The notes under the pieces are model-generated. The model worked only from the letters and a program-made list of their open reading frames with translations, was not told the origin of the DNA and did no database searches. From an uncultured Pseudokineococcus sp. (lineage in GTDB: Bacteria; Actinomycetota; Actinomycetes; Actinomycetales; Quadrisphaeraceae), in the NCBI RefSeq assembly GCF_947499845.1, contig NZ_CANMPM010000014.1, forward strand, positions 1 to 64,000: 64,000 bases of DNA. Direction: 5' to 3'. The stretch's first letter is position 1. Every line of letters begins with the position of its first letter. Position numbers and translations under genes: made by a program. Below are positions 8,265-16,313 of the stretch, piece by piece.

Positions 8265-9313
8265 GCCGGCACCCTCTCGCGGCCGGCCCCGAGGGCGCCG
8301 CGGTGGGCGGCGACCGCGACGGCCGTGTCGTCGTCGACGAGGTCCTTGGTGATCATCGATCCCGCGGTCATGCCGGCGCTCGCGGCGGTGAGCACCGGCG
8401 CCATGGGCGCGGTGACGTTGCCCGCCACCCAGACGCCGGGCACGGACGTGGCGCCCGTCGGGTCGGCCGGCACGTGCTCGCCGAGCACGAGCTCCCCCAT
8501 GGCGAGCTCGGCGGTGGCCACGCCGAGGTCGGCGAGGAGCCCGCCGCGGGCGACGGCCAGCGACACGGTGACCAGCGCGTCGACGGCGACGGCGCGCCCG
8601 TCCGCCAGGCGCACGCCGCGGAGCGCGTCGTCCGCGACGTCCAGCGCCGCGACCTCGCCCTCGACGACCTCCACGCCCCGCGCGACGAGCTTCTCGGCCT
8701 GCTCGGCGGACGGCGCCGCGCCGGTGTGCTGCAGGAGCACCACCCGCTCGCTCCACCCGCGCCACATCAGCGCCTGGTCGGGGCCGTGCGCGTTGACGGA
8801 CAGGACGCCGACGACGCGGTCGGCGACCTCCCGGCCGTGGCAGAACGGGCAGTGCAGGAGGTCGCGGCCCCAGCGCTCGGCGAGGCCCGGGAGGTCGGGG
8901 AGGACGTCCTCCACACCCGTCGTCACGAGCAGCCGGCGGGCGAGGACGCTGCGCCCGTCCTCCAGGCGGACGCGGAAGCGCGGCGCGCCGGGGCCGCCGT
9001 CCTCGAGGCGCTCGGCCGTGGCGGCCGTGCCCCGGACCACCTGGCCCCCGTACGCCTCGACCTCGGCCCGGCCGAGGGCCACGAGCTCGCGCGGGCCCGT
9101 GCCCTCGCGGCCCAGGTAGTTGTGCACGCCGTCGGCGGGCGCGTTGCGCGGCTCGCCGGCGTCGACGACGAGGGTGCTGCGCAGCGCCCGCGCCGTCGTC
9201 AGCGCCCCCGCGAGGCCGGCCGCACCGCCGCCGACCACGACGACGTCGTACTGCTCGCGCAGGTCCTCGCGCTCCCCCACGGGCTGCCCGCCCACGTCGC
9301 TCGTCCCGCTCAC
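8261..9313 (-). CDS. FAD-dependent thioredoxin-reductase-like oxidoreductase
   Basis: A 350-residue flavoprotein. The N-terminal FAD motif VVVVGGGAAGLAGAL is clear, the redox pair CPFC sits in the usual TrxR position, and the second FAD contact VPGVWVAGNVTAPM is present. The usual NADPH-binding GxGxxA stretch after the CxxC is replaced by VGVLSVNAHGPDQA, so normal NADPH use is doubtful. Start GTG at 9313 follows GAGGAGG by 4 nt. It is divergent from the XRE-cupin regulator, with the shared operator 9385-9410 in between. It could be a disulfide-forming oxidase rather than a thioredoxin reductase. Confidence 0.88.
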   Translation of the reverse strand: MSGTSDVGGQPVGEREDLREQYDVVVVGGGAAGLAGALTTARALRSTLVVDAGEPRNAPADGVHNYLGREGTGPRELVALGRAEVEAYGGQVVRGTAATAERLEDGGPGAPRFRVRLEDGRSVLARRLLVTTGVEDVLPDLPGLAERWGRDLLHCPFCHGREVADRVVGVLSVNAHGPDQALMWRGWSERVVLLQHTGAAPSAEQAEKLVARGVEVVEGEVAALDVADDALRGVRLADGRAVAVDALVTVSLAVARGGLLADLGVATAELAMGELVLGEHVPADPTGATSVPGVWVAGNVTAPMAPVLTAASAGMTAGSMITKDLVDDDTAVAVAAHRGALGAGRERVPA

Positions 9314-9384
9314 AGGTCCTCCTCGCGTCCGTGCGGCCGTCCTCCGACCGCGTCCCGGAGAGCGTGCGCGCGCGAGGGCCGGGT

Positions 9385-9410
9385 GGCAACGATCCTTGCC
9401 GGAACGGCAA
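9385..9410. promoter_or_regulatory. Palindromic operator between reductase and XRE-cupin gene
   Basis: Three half-sites alternate: GGCAA (9385-9389), TTGCC (9396-9400) and GGCAA (9406-9410). The central and right ones form the palindrome TTGCCG-GAA-CGGCAA at 9396-9410. It touches the ATG of the regulator at 9412 and lies about 72 bp upstream of the reductase start, a position fit for autoregulation and control of both directions. Confidence 0.75.
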
Positions 9411-9411
9411 G

Positions 9412-10017
9412 ATGCGGGGTGTGGCCGACGACGACCTCTCCCCCGTGCTCGACGCCGTGGGCCCCCGCCTGCGGGCCCTGCGCCAGCGCCGCGACCGCAC
9501 GCTCGCGGACCTGGCCGCGGAGACGGGCATCTCCGTCAGCACGCTCTCGCGCCTCGAGGCGGGGCAGCGCCGGCCCACGCTCGAGCTGCTCCTGCCGCTG
9601 GCGCGAGCGCACCAGGTGGCGCTGGACGACCTGGTCGACGCCCCCGAGACGGGTGACCCCCGCGTCCGTGCCCGCCCCGTCGAGCGCGGCGGCATGACCG
9701 TCGTCCCCCTCACGCGCCGCCCCGGGGGCATCCAGGCGATGAAGCTGCTGCTGCCGGTGGGCTACGGCGTCGGGGCCGAGCAGCGCACGCACGAGGGCTA
9801 CGAGTGGCTCTACGTCCTCGACGGCCGGCTGCGCCTGCGGCTCGGGCTGCACGACATGGTGCTCGTGCCCGGCGAGGCGGCCGAGTTCGACACCCGGACG
9901 CCGCACGCCATGGCGAACGCGGGTGACGACGTCTGCGAGGCGCTCGGGCTCATGGGGCCGCAGGGCGAGCGCGCGCACCTGCGCGCCCGGCCGGCGCGCG
10001 CGAGGGGCGAGAGCTGA
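9412..10017 (+). CDS. XRE family regulator with C-terminal cupin domain
   Basis: A 201-residue regulator. The helix-turn-helix (about residues 10-65) contains RTLADLAAETGISVSTLSRL and EAGQRRPTLELLLPLARA. The cupin domain (about 115-185) contains THEGYEWLYVLDGRLRLRLG and TPHAMAN. Two starts are possible: ATG at 9412, which sits directly after the palindrome and would need leaderless translation, or GTG at 9421. Cupin regulators sense small ligands. Divergent placement to the reductase-methyltransferase pair makes that operon its likely target. Confidence 0.9.
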   Translation: MRGVADDDLSPVLDAVGPRLRALRQRRDRTLADLAAETGISVSTLSRLEAGQRRPTLELLLPLARAHQVALDDLVDAPETGDPRVRARPVERGGMTVVPLTRRPGGIQAMKLLLPVGYGVGAEQRTHEGYEWLYVLDGRLRLRLGLHDMVLVPGEAAEFDTRTPHAMANAGDDVCEALGLMGPQGERAHLRARPARARGES

Positions 10018-10040
10018 GGGACGGCCTCGGACGTGCGCGA

Positions 10041-10079
10041 CGCTCGTGACCGGTGCTCGTGACGGGTGCTCGTGACCGG
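10041..10079. repeat. 13-bp tandem repeat (GGTGCTCGTGACC-like)
   Basis: About three imperfect copies of a 13-bp unit lie in the short region between the convergent regulator and MFS genes. No clean terminator stem can be drawn here. Confidence 0.6.
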
Positions 10080-10117
10080 GCACGGGTCACCGGCGTCGGA
10101 CGGGTCGTCCTCCCGGG

Positions 10118-11530
10118 TCAGCCGTCGCCCCGCGGCGCCCGCCCACCGGCCGTCGGCGGCACCGGGTCGGCGCCCAGACCCCCGGGGGCGGGCACCGCGG
10201 AGCCGTCCGCGGCCGGCGGGGCGCCGTCGAGCGGGTGCGCGAGCTCGTCGGCGCGCAGGCGGGCGAGGACGATCGCCGCCACGGCCAGCCCCGTCGGGGC
10301 CAGGCCGGCCACGAGGAACACGGGGGTGAGGCCGACCGCCGCGCTCACCGGGCCGGCGAGGGCCATGGAGACCGGCATGAGCGCCAGCGACACGAAGAAG
10401 TCGAGGCTCGAGACGCGTCCCAGCAGGGACGGCGGGACGCGGCGCTGCAGCAGCGTGCCCCAGATGACGGTGGCCGCCTGGAACGTCGCGCCGACGAGGG
10501 CGGCGCCCACGACCATCACCCCCACGCTCGTGGCGACGCCGAAGAGGGCCAGCGGGGCGCACCCGGCGCCCCACAGCAGGATCATCACGCTGAGGTACCG
10601 GCGCGGCAGGCGCCGCGAGGCGACGACGAGCGAGGCCACCGCGCCCGCGACGCCGAAGGCCGCCAGCACGAGGGCGTGGTCCTGCGGCCCGCCGCCGGCG
10701 CGGTCGCGGATGGCGAAGGGCGTGAGCACCTCCAGCGGTCCGATGACGAGCAGCACCATGACGCAGGCGAAGAGCAGGGTCGAGAGCAGCCACGGCGTGC
10801 GCCGCAGGTAGGCGAAGCCCTCGGCGACGTCGGCCAGCACCGCTCGTACGGCCGTGCGGCCGGAGGCCGCCGTCTCGACGGACCGGCCCGAGGCCGACGC
10901 CTCGGCGGCGAGGTCGCGGCGCAGCGGCGTGCTCGGCAGGCGGAGGAGGAGGCCGACCGCCCCCGCCGAGGCGACCGCCGCCGCCAGCAGGGCCGCCGAC
11001 GGCGCGAAGGCGGCCACGAGGGCGCCCGCGAGCGCCGGCCCCCCGGCGTTGACGAGCAGCGGGCGCAGGAAGCCCTCGAGGCCGTTGGCCGGGAGCAGCT
11101 GCTCGGCCGGCAGCAGCGAGGGCAGGAGCGCCGAGTAGGCGGGGTAGTACAGGCCCTGGCCGACGCCGATGACCACCGAGGCGGCCACGAGGTGCGGCAC
11201 CTCCACGAGCCCCGCGAGCGAGAGCGCGGCGGTGGCCGCGGTGGCGGCGAGCTCGGCCGCGGCGACGGCGAGGAGGATGCGGCGCTGGGGCACGCGGTCC
11301 GCGAGGACGCCGCCGAGCAGCGCGGTGGCGAGCATGCCGACGGCGAAGCCGGCGCTCACCGCCGAGACGGCCGTGGCGCCGCCGCCGAGCGCGATGACCT
11401 GCCAGACGACGGCGAGGGTCCACAGCCCGCCGGCCGCCAGGGCGCACACGAGGGCGCCCGCCAGCCAGCGGTAGGCGGGCACCCCCAGCGGCGCCAGCGC
11501 GCGGGGCAGCCCGCGCCCGACCGTCCTCAC
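10118..11530 (-). CDS. MFS transporter (EntS-like, DUF894 type)
   Basis: A 470-residue membrane protein with about twelve hydrophobic segments in two halves separated by a polar loop (about 205-245). It carries the MFS loop GGVLADRVPQRRILL and a LGRVSSLDFFVSLALMPVS segment found in enterobactin-exporter-like and macrolide-efflux-like MFS proteins. The last about 45 residues form a Pro/Gly-rich tail. GTG at 11530 is preceded by GGGGA. It stands alone, and the substrate is unknown. Confidence 0.88.
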   Translation of the reverse strand: MRTVGRGLPRALAPLGVPAYRWLAGALVCALAAGGLWTLAVVWQVIALGGGATAVSAVSAGFAVGMLATALLGGVLADRVPQRRILLAVAAAELAATAATAALSLAGLVEVPHLVAASVVIGVGQGLYYPAYSALLPSLLPAEQLLPANGLEGFLRPLLVNAGGPALAGALVAAFAPSAALLAAAVASAGAVGLLLRLPSTPLRRDLAAEASASGRSVETAASGRTAVRAVLADVAEGFAYLRRTPWLLSTLLFACVMVLLVIGPLEVLTPFAIRDRAGGGPQDHALVLAAFGVAGAVASLVVASRRLPRRYLSVMILLWGAGCAPLALFGVATSVGVMVVGAALVGATFQAATVIWGTLLQRRVPPSLLGRVSSLDFFVSLALMPVSMALAGPVSAAVGLTPVFLVAGLAPTGLAVAAIVLARLRADELAHPLDGAPPAADGSAVPAPGGLGADPVPPTAGGRAPRGDG

Positions 11531-11675
11531 GTCGTCCCCGTCCTGCGCCCGAGCGTCGCGCGCGGGAGCAGTCGACCGTGGCGACGACCTCCGGAGCAAG
11601 CGGCTTCCCCGGCGACCTCCCCGCGGGGCGGTCGCCCGGGGCGGCCGGCGCGCGCCCTCCTGCGCCGCCGGCGCC

Positions 11676-13649
11676 TCAGCGCCGTCGCGGTCCGGGGACG
11701 GACGGGCGGCCGCCGGCGGGCCGGCCGCCGGACGCGGGCGGCTCGTCCGACGCGGGCAGGGCCGCCGCCGGGTGCGCGCCGCGGGCCGCGGGCCGCACGG
11801 CCGGCCCCGCCGTGGCCGTCGCCGTCGCCACGGCCGAGAGGGACGTCGACGGGACGGGCGGGGGCACGAGGTCGTCGGCGTGCCGGGCGGTGTCGCGACC
11901 CGCCGACTTGGCGGCGTAGAGCGCGGCGTCCGCGGCGGCGAGCAGCGCGGTGGCCGACAGGTCCGCGCCGAGGCCCGACCCGCCGCGCCCGAGGGTTCGC
12001 GCCCCCGCACCCGGGTGCCCTGCGCCGGGCCACGTCGCCGCCCCGACGCTGATGGTCACGCGGCCCCCGGCGCCCGGGCCGCCGTGCGGCAGCTGGGCGG
12101 CGCGGACGGCCTCCACGAGGCGCCGGGCCACGACGGTCGCGCCCGCGGCGTCGGTGTCGTCGAGCACGACGGCGAACTCCTCGCCGCCGTAGCGGGCCAC
12201 GAGGTCCCCCCCGCGCTCGGCGGCGTCGGCGAGGACGTCGGCCACGCGGCGCAGGCACGCGTCGCCGGCGAGGTGGCCGTGCGTGTCGTTGTAGGTCTTG
12301 AAGTGGTCGACGTCGACCATGAGGACGGACAGCGGAGTCCCCCGCCGGGCGTGCGCGCTCCACTGGCGCGCGAGGTGGTCGTCGAGGCAGGGGCGGTTGG
12401 CGAGGCGGGTGAGCCCGTCGACGAGCAGCAGCCGCTGGAGCTCGGTGTTGGCCGCGGCGAGCTGGTCCTGGGCGGCGCGCCGGCTCGCGACCTCGCGCTC
12501 GAGGAGCGCCCCGCGCTCGCGCACCTGCTGGTGCGCCTCCTCGACGAGGCGCCGCCGGGCGCGGTCGGCCGTCACGTCGGCCATGACGACGACGGCGCCC
12601 AGCGCCGTCCCGTCGGCGCGGTGCAGCGCGCGCCCGGACACCGAGACCGTCCTCGCCGGCTGGCCCGCCGGGGCGATGACGATCTCGGCGCCCGCCACCT
12701 CGACGTCCTCGCGGAGGGCGCGCACGAGGGGGATCCGCTCGGCGACGAGCGGCGTCGTCCCGTCGGCCTCGAACAGCGCGTAGCGGTCGGCCAGCTGCTC
12801 AGGGTCGACGGCGGTGTCCACGTCCATCCCGTGCCACTGCCGCGCCGTGCGGTTGAAGAGGGTGAGCCGCCCGTCGGGGCCGCAGGCGACGACCGCGACG
12901 TCGACCGTGGCGAGGACGGCCTCGATGAGCTCCGAGCGCTCCTCGATGTCCTCGCTGCGCGCGGCGAGCTCGCCGATGACGAGCTCGGCGAGGTCGCGCT
13001 GCTCGTCGGCCTCCTGCGCGAGGCGGGCGCTGACCTGCGCCTCCCGGCGCCGCTCGAGCAGCGCCGTCACCGCGAGCGCGAGGTCCTCGAGCCGCGCCAG
13101 CTGCGGGGCCGTCAGGTGCCGCGGTTCGTCGTCGAAGACGCAGAGCGTGCCCAGCGGCGCGCCGCCGGCCGTCGGGACGAGCGGCACCGAGGCGTAGAGG
13201 CGGACGCGGGCCCAGCGACCGTCGACCCACGGGACGCCCGCGTAGTCGGGGTCGGCCGCGGCGTCGGGCACGTGCACCGTGCGCCTCTCGGCGATGCGGA
13301 CGACGCACATCGAGTCGGCGACCGGCGTGACGCCGAGGACGGCCTCGTGCGCGGCGAGCTCGCACTGCTCGCTGCCGTCGAGGAGGTTGACCGACGCGGA
13401 CGTCGCGCCGGTCACCGCGGCGGCCACGCGGACGAGCGCCGCGAGCTCGGGGTCGCCCGCGGCGGAGCGCCACGCCGCCGCGCTCGTCTCCCCCGGGGTC
13501 CTCGGCGCCGACGCCTCGGGGCGGCCGGGGGAGGAGCCGGGGGGACGGCTGGTCGCGAGCGGGAGCCCCGTGGGGGGCGCGGGCCGGCGTGCGTCGTCCA
13601 TGGCCCGGGCATCGGCCGGGGGCCCGGCCAGCCGCACCGCGATGATCAC
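11676..13649 (-). CDS. GAF-PAS-GGDEF diguanylate cyclase
   Basis: A 657-residue soluble sensor enzyme. A GAF domain (about 65-205; ASVNLLDGSEQCELAA, APLGTLCVFDDEPRHLT) is followed by a coiled linker, a PAS domain (about 235-385; AVVACGPDGRLTLFNRTA) and a GGDEF domain (about 420-590) with DGLTRLANR and intact RYGGEEFAVVL. RGGD five residues before GGEEF is a complete product-inhibition I-site, unlike the GGDEF protein at 1589-4003. The disordered Ala/Pro tail is about 65 residues. GTG at 13649 has GAGGAG about 11 nt upstream; ATG at 13601 is an alternative start. It synthesises c-di-GMP from two GTP. Confidence 0.88.
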   Translation of the reverse strand: MIIAVRLAGPPADARAMDDARRPAPPTGLPLATSRPPGSSPGRPEASAPRTPGETSAAAWRSAAGDPELAALVRVAAAVTGATSASVNLLDGSEQCELAAHEAVLGVTPVADSMCVVRIAERRTVHVPDAAADPDYAGVPWVDGRWARVRLYASVPLVPTAGGAPLGTLCVFDDEPRHLTAPQLARLEDLALAVTALLERRREAQVSARLAQEADEQRDLAELVIGELAARSEDIEERSELIEAVLATVDVAVVACGPDGRLTLFNRTARQWHGMDVDTAVDPEQLADRYALFEADGTTPLVAERIPLVRALREDVEVAGAEIVIAPAGQPARTVSVSGRALHRADGTALGAVVVMADVTADRARRRLVEEAHQQVRERGALLEREVASRRAAQDQLAAANTELQRLLLVDGLTRLANRPCLDDHLARQWSAHARRGTPLSVLMVDVDHFKTYNDTHGHLAGDACLRRVADVLADAAERGGDLVARYGGEEFAVVLDDTDAAGATVVARRLVEAVRAAQLPHGGPGAGGRVTISVGAATWPGAGHPGAGARTLGRGGSGLGADLSATALLAAADAALYAAKSAGRDTARHADDLVPPPVPSTSLSAVATATATAGPAVRPAARGAHPAAALPASDEPPASGGRPAGGRPSVPGPRRR

Positions 13650-13796
13650 CGCGGACGGGTCTCCTCGCCCGATCGGAGCAGCGGGACCACCGGACCGGCC
13701 CCGCGGCGGAGGGGCCGTCCGGGTGGGCGCGCCGCCGTCGCCCGGGAGGTGCTGGCGCGCAGGGCGACCGGCGCCGGTCCCGGCCGGGAGCGCCCC

Positions 13797-14360
13797 TCAG
13801 GCGCCCCAGAGGTCGGCGGGGAGCCCGTACAGGGCGACGTCCTCGCGCCCCCCGCGCAGCGGCATCGCGGCCGGCAGCACGCCGTCGAGGCGCAGCCCGA
13901 GACGCTCGGCGACGGCGCGGCTGCGCGTGTTGGCGACGACGCACCGCGCCTCCACGCGGCCGACGCCGCGGTCGCGCACGAGGTGGTCCACGAGCGCCCG
14001 GCAGGACCGGGTCACGACGCCGTGCCCCTGCGCGTCGGCCGCCACCCAGTACCCGAGCTCGGCCGTCCCCGTCCACGTGTCGACCGAGGCGCCCACCGCC
14101 CCGACGAGCCGACCGCGCCAGCGCACGGCGGTCGGGACGGCGCGGCCCTCGAGCCACGCCGCGAGCTGGGCGCGCGTGAAGGCGGTGAGGCCCTCGAGGG
14201 TCTGCTCGCCCTGCGCCCACGGCTCCCACGCCCGCAGGTGCTCGAGGTTCGCCCCGATCACCTCGGCGAGCGGCACCGCCGTCCACGCCTCGCGCAGGAC
14301 GAGCTCGAGGTCGTCGTCGACGCGCAGGGCGAAGGCGGGCGCCGGCGGAGGACTCACCAC
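13797..14360 (-). CDS. GNAT acetyltransferase, RimJ/RimL-like
   Basis: A 187-residue N-acetyltransferase. It shows LREAWTAVPLAEVIGANLEHLRAW near the N-terminus, beta-strand ELGYWVAADAQGHGVVTRSC with the acetyl-CoA loop (Q/R-x-x-G-x-G/A variant AQGHGV), then VEARCVVANTRSRAVAERLG. The family acetylates ribosomal protein N-termini or small amines. No ribosome site is visible. A TATCCT -10 box at 14369-14374 lies about 8 nt before the GTG pair (14360/14357), suggesting leaderless translation. Confidence 0.88.
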   Translation of the reverse strand: MVSPPPAPAFALRVDDDLELVLREAWTAVPLAEVIGANLEHLRAWEPWAQGEQTLEGLTAFTRAQLAAWLEGRAVPTAVRWRGRLVGAVGASVDTWTGTAELGYWVAADAQGHGVVTRSCRALVDHLVRDRGVGRVEARCVVANTRSRAVAERLGLRLDGVLPAAMPLRGGREDVALYGLPADLWGA

Positions 14361-14492
14361 GGGGCGCAGGATAGGACCACGCTGCCCCCGGGAGCCGCTG
14401 CGCGCGACGACGAGGGCAGCGGTGGACGCACGGCGCGGCGGACGGCGTCCACCGCTGCGACCCCACCACCCCGCTCCCTCCCCGCCGAGGCC

Positions 14493-15503
14493 TCACACGC
14501 CGACGAGCGCCGTCTCGCCGCTCCCGCGGAAGGTCCGCCGGTAGGCCTGCGGCGAGGTGCCGAGGCGCCGCGTGAAGTGCTGGCGCAGCGTCGTCGCCGC
14601 GCCGAAGCCGCACCGGCGGGCCACCTCCTCGACGGGGAGGTCGGTCGTCTCGAGGAGCTCCTGGGCGAGGGCCACCCGCTGCGCGAGGAGCCACGCGAGC
14701 GGCGTCGTCCCGGTGAGCACGCGGAAGTGGCGGGCGAAGCTGCGCGGGGACTGCAGCGCCCGGGCCGCGAGGCGCTCCACCGGGAGGGGCTCGTCGAGCC
14801 GCTCGGAGGCCCACACGAGGACGTCGCGGAGGCGCTGGCCGTCGTCCGGCGGCAGCGCCGGGCCCTCGACGAACTGCGCCTGGCCGCCCTCGCGGTGGGG
14901 CGGCACGACGAGGCGGCGCGCCACCGCCGCCGCCACGGCGGCGCCGTGCTCGCGCCGCAGGAGGTGCACGCACGTGTCGATCCCGGCCGCCGAGCCGGCG
15001 CTGGAGAAGAGCGGGTCGTCGTCGACGTAGAGCACGTCGCTGTCGACCCGCACGGCCGGGTACCGGCGCGCGAGGGCGTCCGCGTAGCGCCAGTGCGTCG
15101 CGAGCACCCGCCCGTCGGCCACGCCGGACGCGGCGACGACGAAGGCCCCGGTGCACTGGCTCATGACGCGGGCGCCCCGGGCGACGGCGTCCCGGAGCAC
15201 CTGCCCGTACGCCTCCGGCGGGTCGACGTCGCCGTGCTCCCAGCCGAGGGCGATGACGAGGTCGGCGCGAGCGGCCCGCTCGAGGCCGTGCTCGACGTGC
15301 ACCTCGAGCCCCGTGTCGGTGCGCACCCGCCCCGGGTGCTCGGTGACGACGGCGAAGTCGTACGTCGGCAGCCCCTCCGACCCGCGGTCGAACCCGAACA
15401 CCTCCGACGCGACGCCCAGGCCGAAGGTGCCCACGCCGTCGTAGGCCAGGGCGACGACGTCCCTCAGCACGGCTGCGTCCCGCTCATCGTCCGAGGGTGC
15501 CAC
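14493..15503 (-). CDS. GlxA family AraC-type transcriptional regulator
   Basis: A 336-residue regulator with an N-terminal DJ-1/PfpI-like domain (about 15-190; VMSQCTGAFVVAASGVADGR has the nucleophile-elbow Cys) and a C-terminal double helix-turn-helix AraC domain (about 215-325; SPRSFARHFRVLTGTTPLAW, PVEEVARRCGFGAATTLRQH, LGTSPQAYRRTF). FtrA/AdpA-like. No ribosome site precedes GTG at 15503; a later GTG at VLRDVVALAYDG is also possible and would leave the inverted repeat at 15508-15544 as a normal operator. Confidence 0.88.
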   Translation of the reverse strand: MAPSDDERDAAVLRDVVALAYDGVGTFGLGVASEVFGFDRGSEGLPTYDFAVVTEHPGRVRTDTGLEVHVEHGLERAARADLVIALGWEHGDVDPPEAYGQVLRDAVARGARVMSQCTGAFVVAASGVADGRVLATHWRYADALARRYPAVRVDSDVLYVDDDPLFSSAGSAAGIDTCVHLLRREHGAAVAAAVARRLVVPPHREGGQAQFVEGPALPPDDGQRLRDVLVWASERLDEPLPVERLAARALQSPRSFARHFRVLTGTTPLAWLLAQRVALAQELLETTDLPVEEVARRCGFGAATTLRQHFTRRLGTSPQAYRRTFRGSGETALVGV

Positions 15504-15507
15504 GAGC

Positions 15508-15544
15508 GTGGCAGGAAGTCATCGGTCGGCGTCGTTCCTGCCAC
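15508..15544. promoter_or_regulatory. Inverted GTGGCAGGAA / TTCCTGCCAC operator
   Basis: Ten-base arms at 15508-15517 and 15535-15544 are perfect inverted copies 17 bp apart. Each overlaps TGGCAGGAAN, which fits the published AdpA consensus TGGCSNGWWY at 8 (left) and 9 (right) of 10 positions. It lies at or just upstream of the GlxA-type regulator start and upstream of the rightward genes at 15658, so autoregulation or divergent control is likely. Confidence 0.7.
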
Positions 15545-15585
15545 TCGTCGTCCGCCGACGTGCCCGCGAGGCTCGTCGCACCAGC

Positions 15586-15624
15586 CAGCAGCCCACCACC
15601 CAGCAGCCCACCACCCAGCAACCG
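15586..15624. repeat. 15-bp tandem repeat, about 2.6 copies
   Basis: Copies of CAGCAGCCCACCACC start at 15586 and 15601, with a partial third at 15616. It is upstream of the ATG at 15658. In the rightward frame it would read QQPTT repeats if translation began further upstream. Confidence 0.75.
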
Positions 15625-15657
15625 GGCGCTCGACGCGCCCCTCCCCCGGAGCCGGCC

Positions 15658-16071
15658 ATGACGACGACCCCCTGCCCGACACGTCCCCTCGACCGCTCCC
15701 GCCCGCTCACGACCGGTCACCCGTCCGGCCCCGGCCGCGGGACCACGGGCGCGCCGCCCACCCTCCGCCAGCAGGACCTGGACGACCTCGCCGACGCCGC
15801 CGCCGGCGCCGAGGGCCACCTCGGCGCCGAGGTGCTCGCAGGGGCCGTCGCCCGGCTCGAGGCGCTGGCCGGGGCGCCGCTCGGCCCGGTGGCGGGCGAG
15901 CCGCTCGTCGTCCTCCAGCGGCGCGCCGGCCGGGCGCTGCGGCTGCTCGCCGGCCGTGCGCCCGCCGTCGACGCCGGGAGGCTGGCGGGCCTGGCGACCG
16001 ACCTGCGCGAGCCCGCCGCCGCCCTGCTGCGCGCGTCGGCCGCCACCGGCTCGGCGGGGGGCCCGCGATGA
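15658..16071 (+). CDS. Hypothetical protein (137 aa), alpha-helical
   Basis: A 137-residue product of unknown function with a Pro/Arg-rich N-terminus and then an Ala/Leu-rich helical region (LRQQDLDDLADAAAGAEGHL, GRALRLLAGRAPAVDAGRLA). ATG at 15658 is preceded by GGAG 6 nt upstream. The stop overlaps the start of the next gene as ATGA, implying a coupled two-gene unit divergent from the GlxA-type regulator. No family recognised. Confidence 0.6.
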   Translation: MTTTPCPTRPLDRSRPLTTGHPSGPGRGTTGAPPTLRQQDLDDLADAAAGAEGHLGAEVLAGAVARLEALAGAPLGPVAGEPLVVLQRRAGRALRLLAGRAPAVDAGRLAGLATDLREPAAALLRASAATGSAGGPR

Positions 16072-16313
16072 GCGCGCTGGCCGCCGTCCTCGTCGTGGCG
16101 GGCGTCCTCGCCTGGGCCGTCGCGCTCGGGCGGCAGGCCCTGCCGCGCCCGCTGCGCTCGCCCCTCTGGCGCGGCACGGCGCGCGAGCTCGGACGCGACG
16201 CGGCCCGCGGCGGTCGCGAGCTCGTGCGGCTCCACTCCGGCCGCTGGCCGGACCGGTCTCCTCAGACGAAGCCGAGGCGCGCGAGCGGCTCGACGAGCTC
16301 GCGCTCCTCGTAG
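16068..16313 (+). CDS. Small single-pass membrane protein (81 aa)
   Basis: The N-terminus MSALAAVLVVAGVLAWAVAL is a clear membrane segment or uncleaved signal anchor; the rest is Arg-rich (LWRGTARELGRDAARGGREL) and probably cytoplasmic. It starts in a 4-bp ATGA overlap with the 137-residue gene and its last 52 bp overlap the convergent hemerythrin gene. Function unknown. The coupling supports translation; the exact C-terminus is less certain. Confidence 0.55.
   Translation: MSALAAVLVVAGVLAWAVALGRQALPRPLRSPLWRGTARELGRDAARGGRELVRLHSGRWPDRSPQTKPRRASGSTSSRSS

Noticed and set aside
15586-15624. Coding QQPTT repeats at the start of the 137-residue protein
   Set aside because: The ribosome site and ATG lie downstream at 15658, and upstream starts have no support.
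11772-16313. A very long rightward open frame (over 1500 codons)
   Set aside because: It is antisense to several well supported genes and its translation is low-complexity; only its last part (16068-16313) is kept as a gene.
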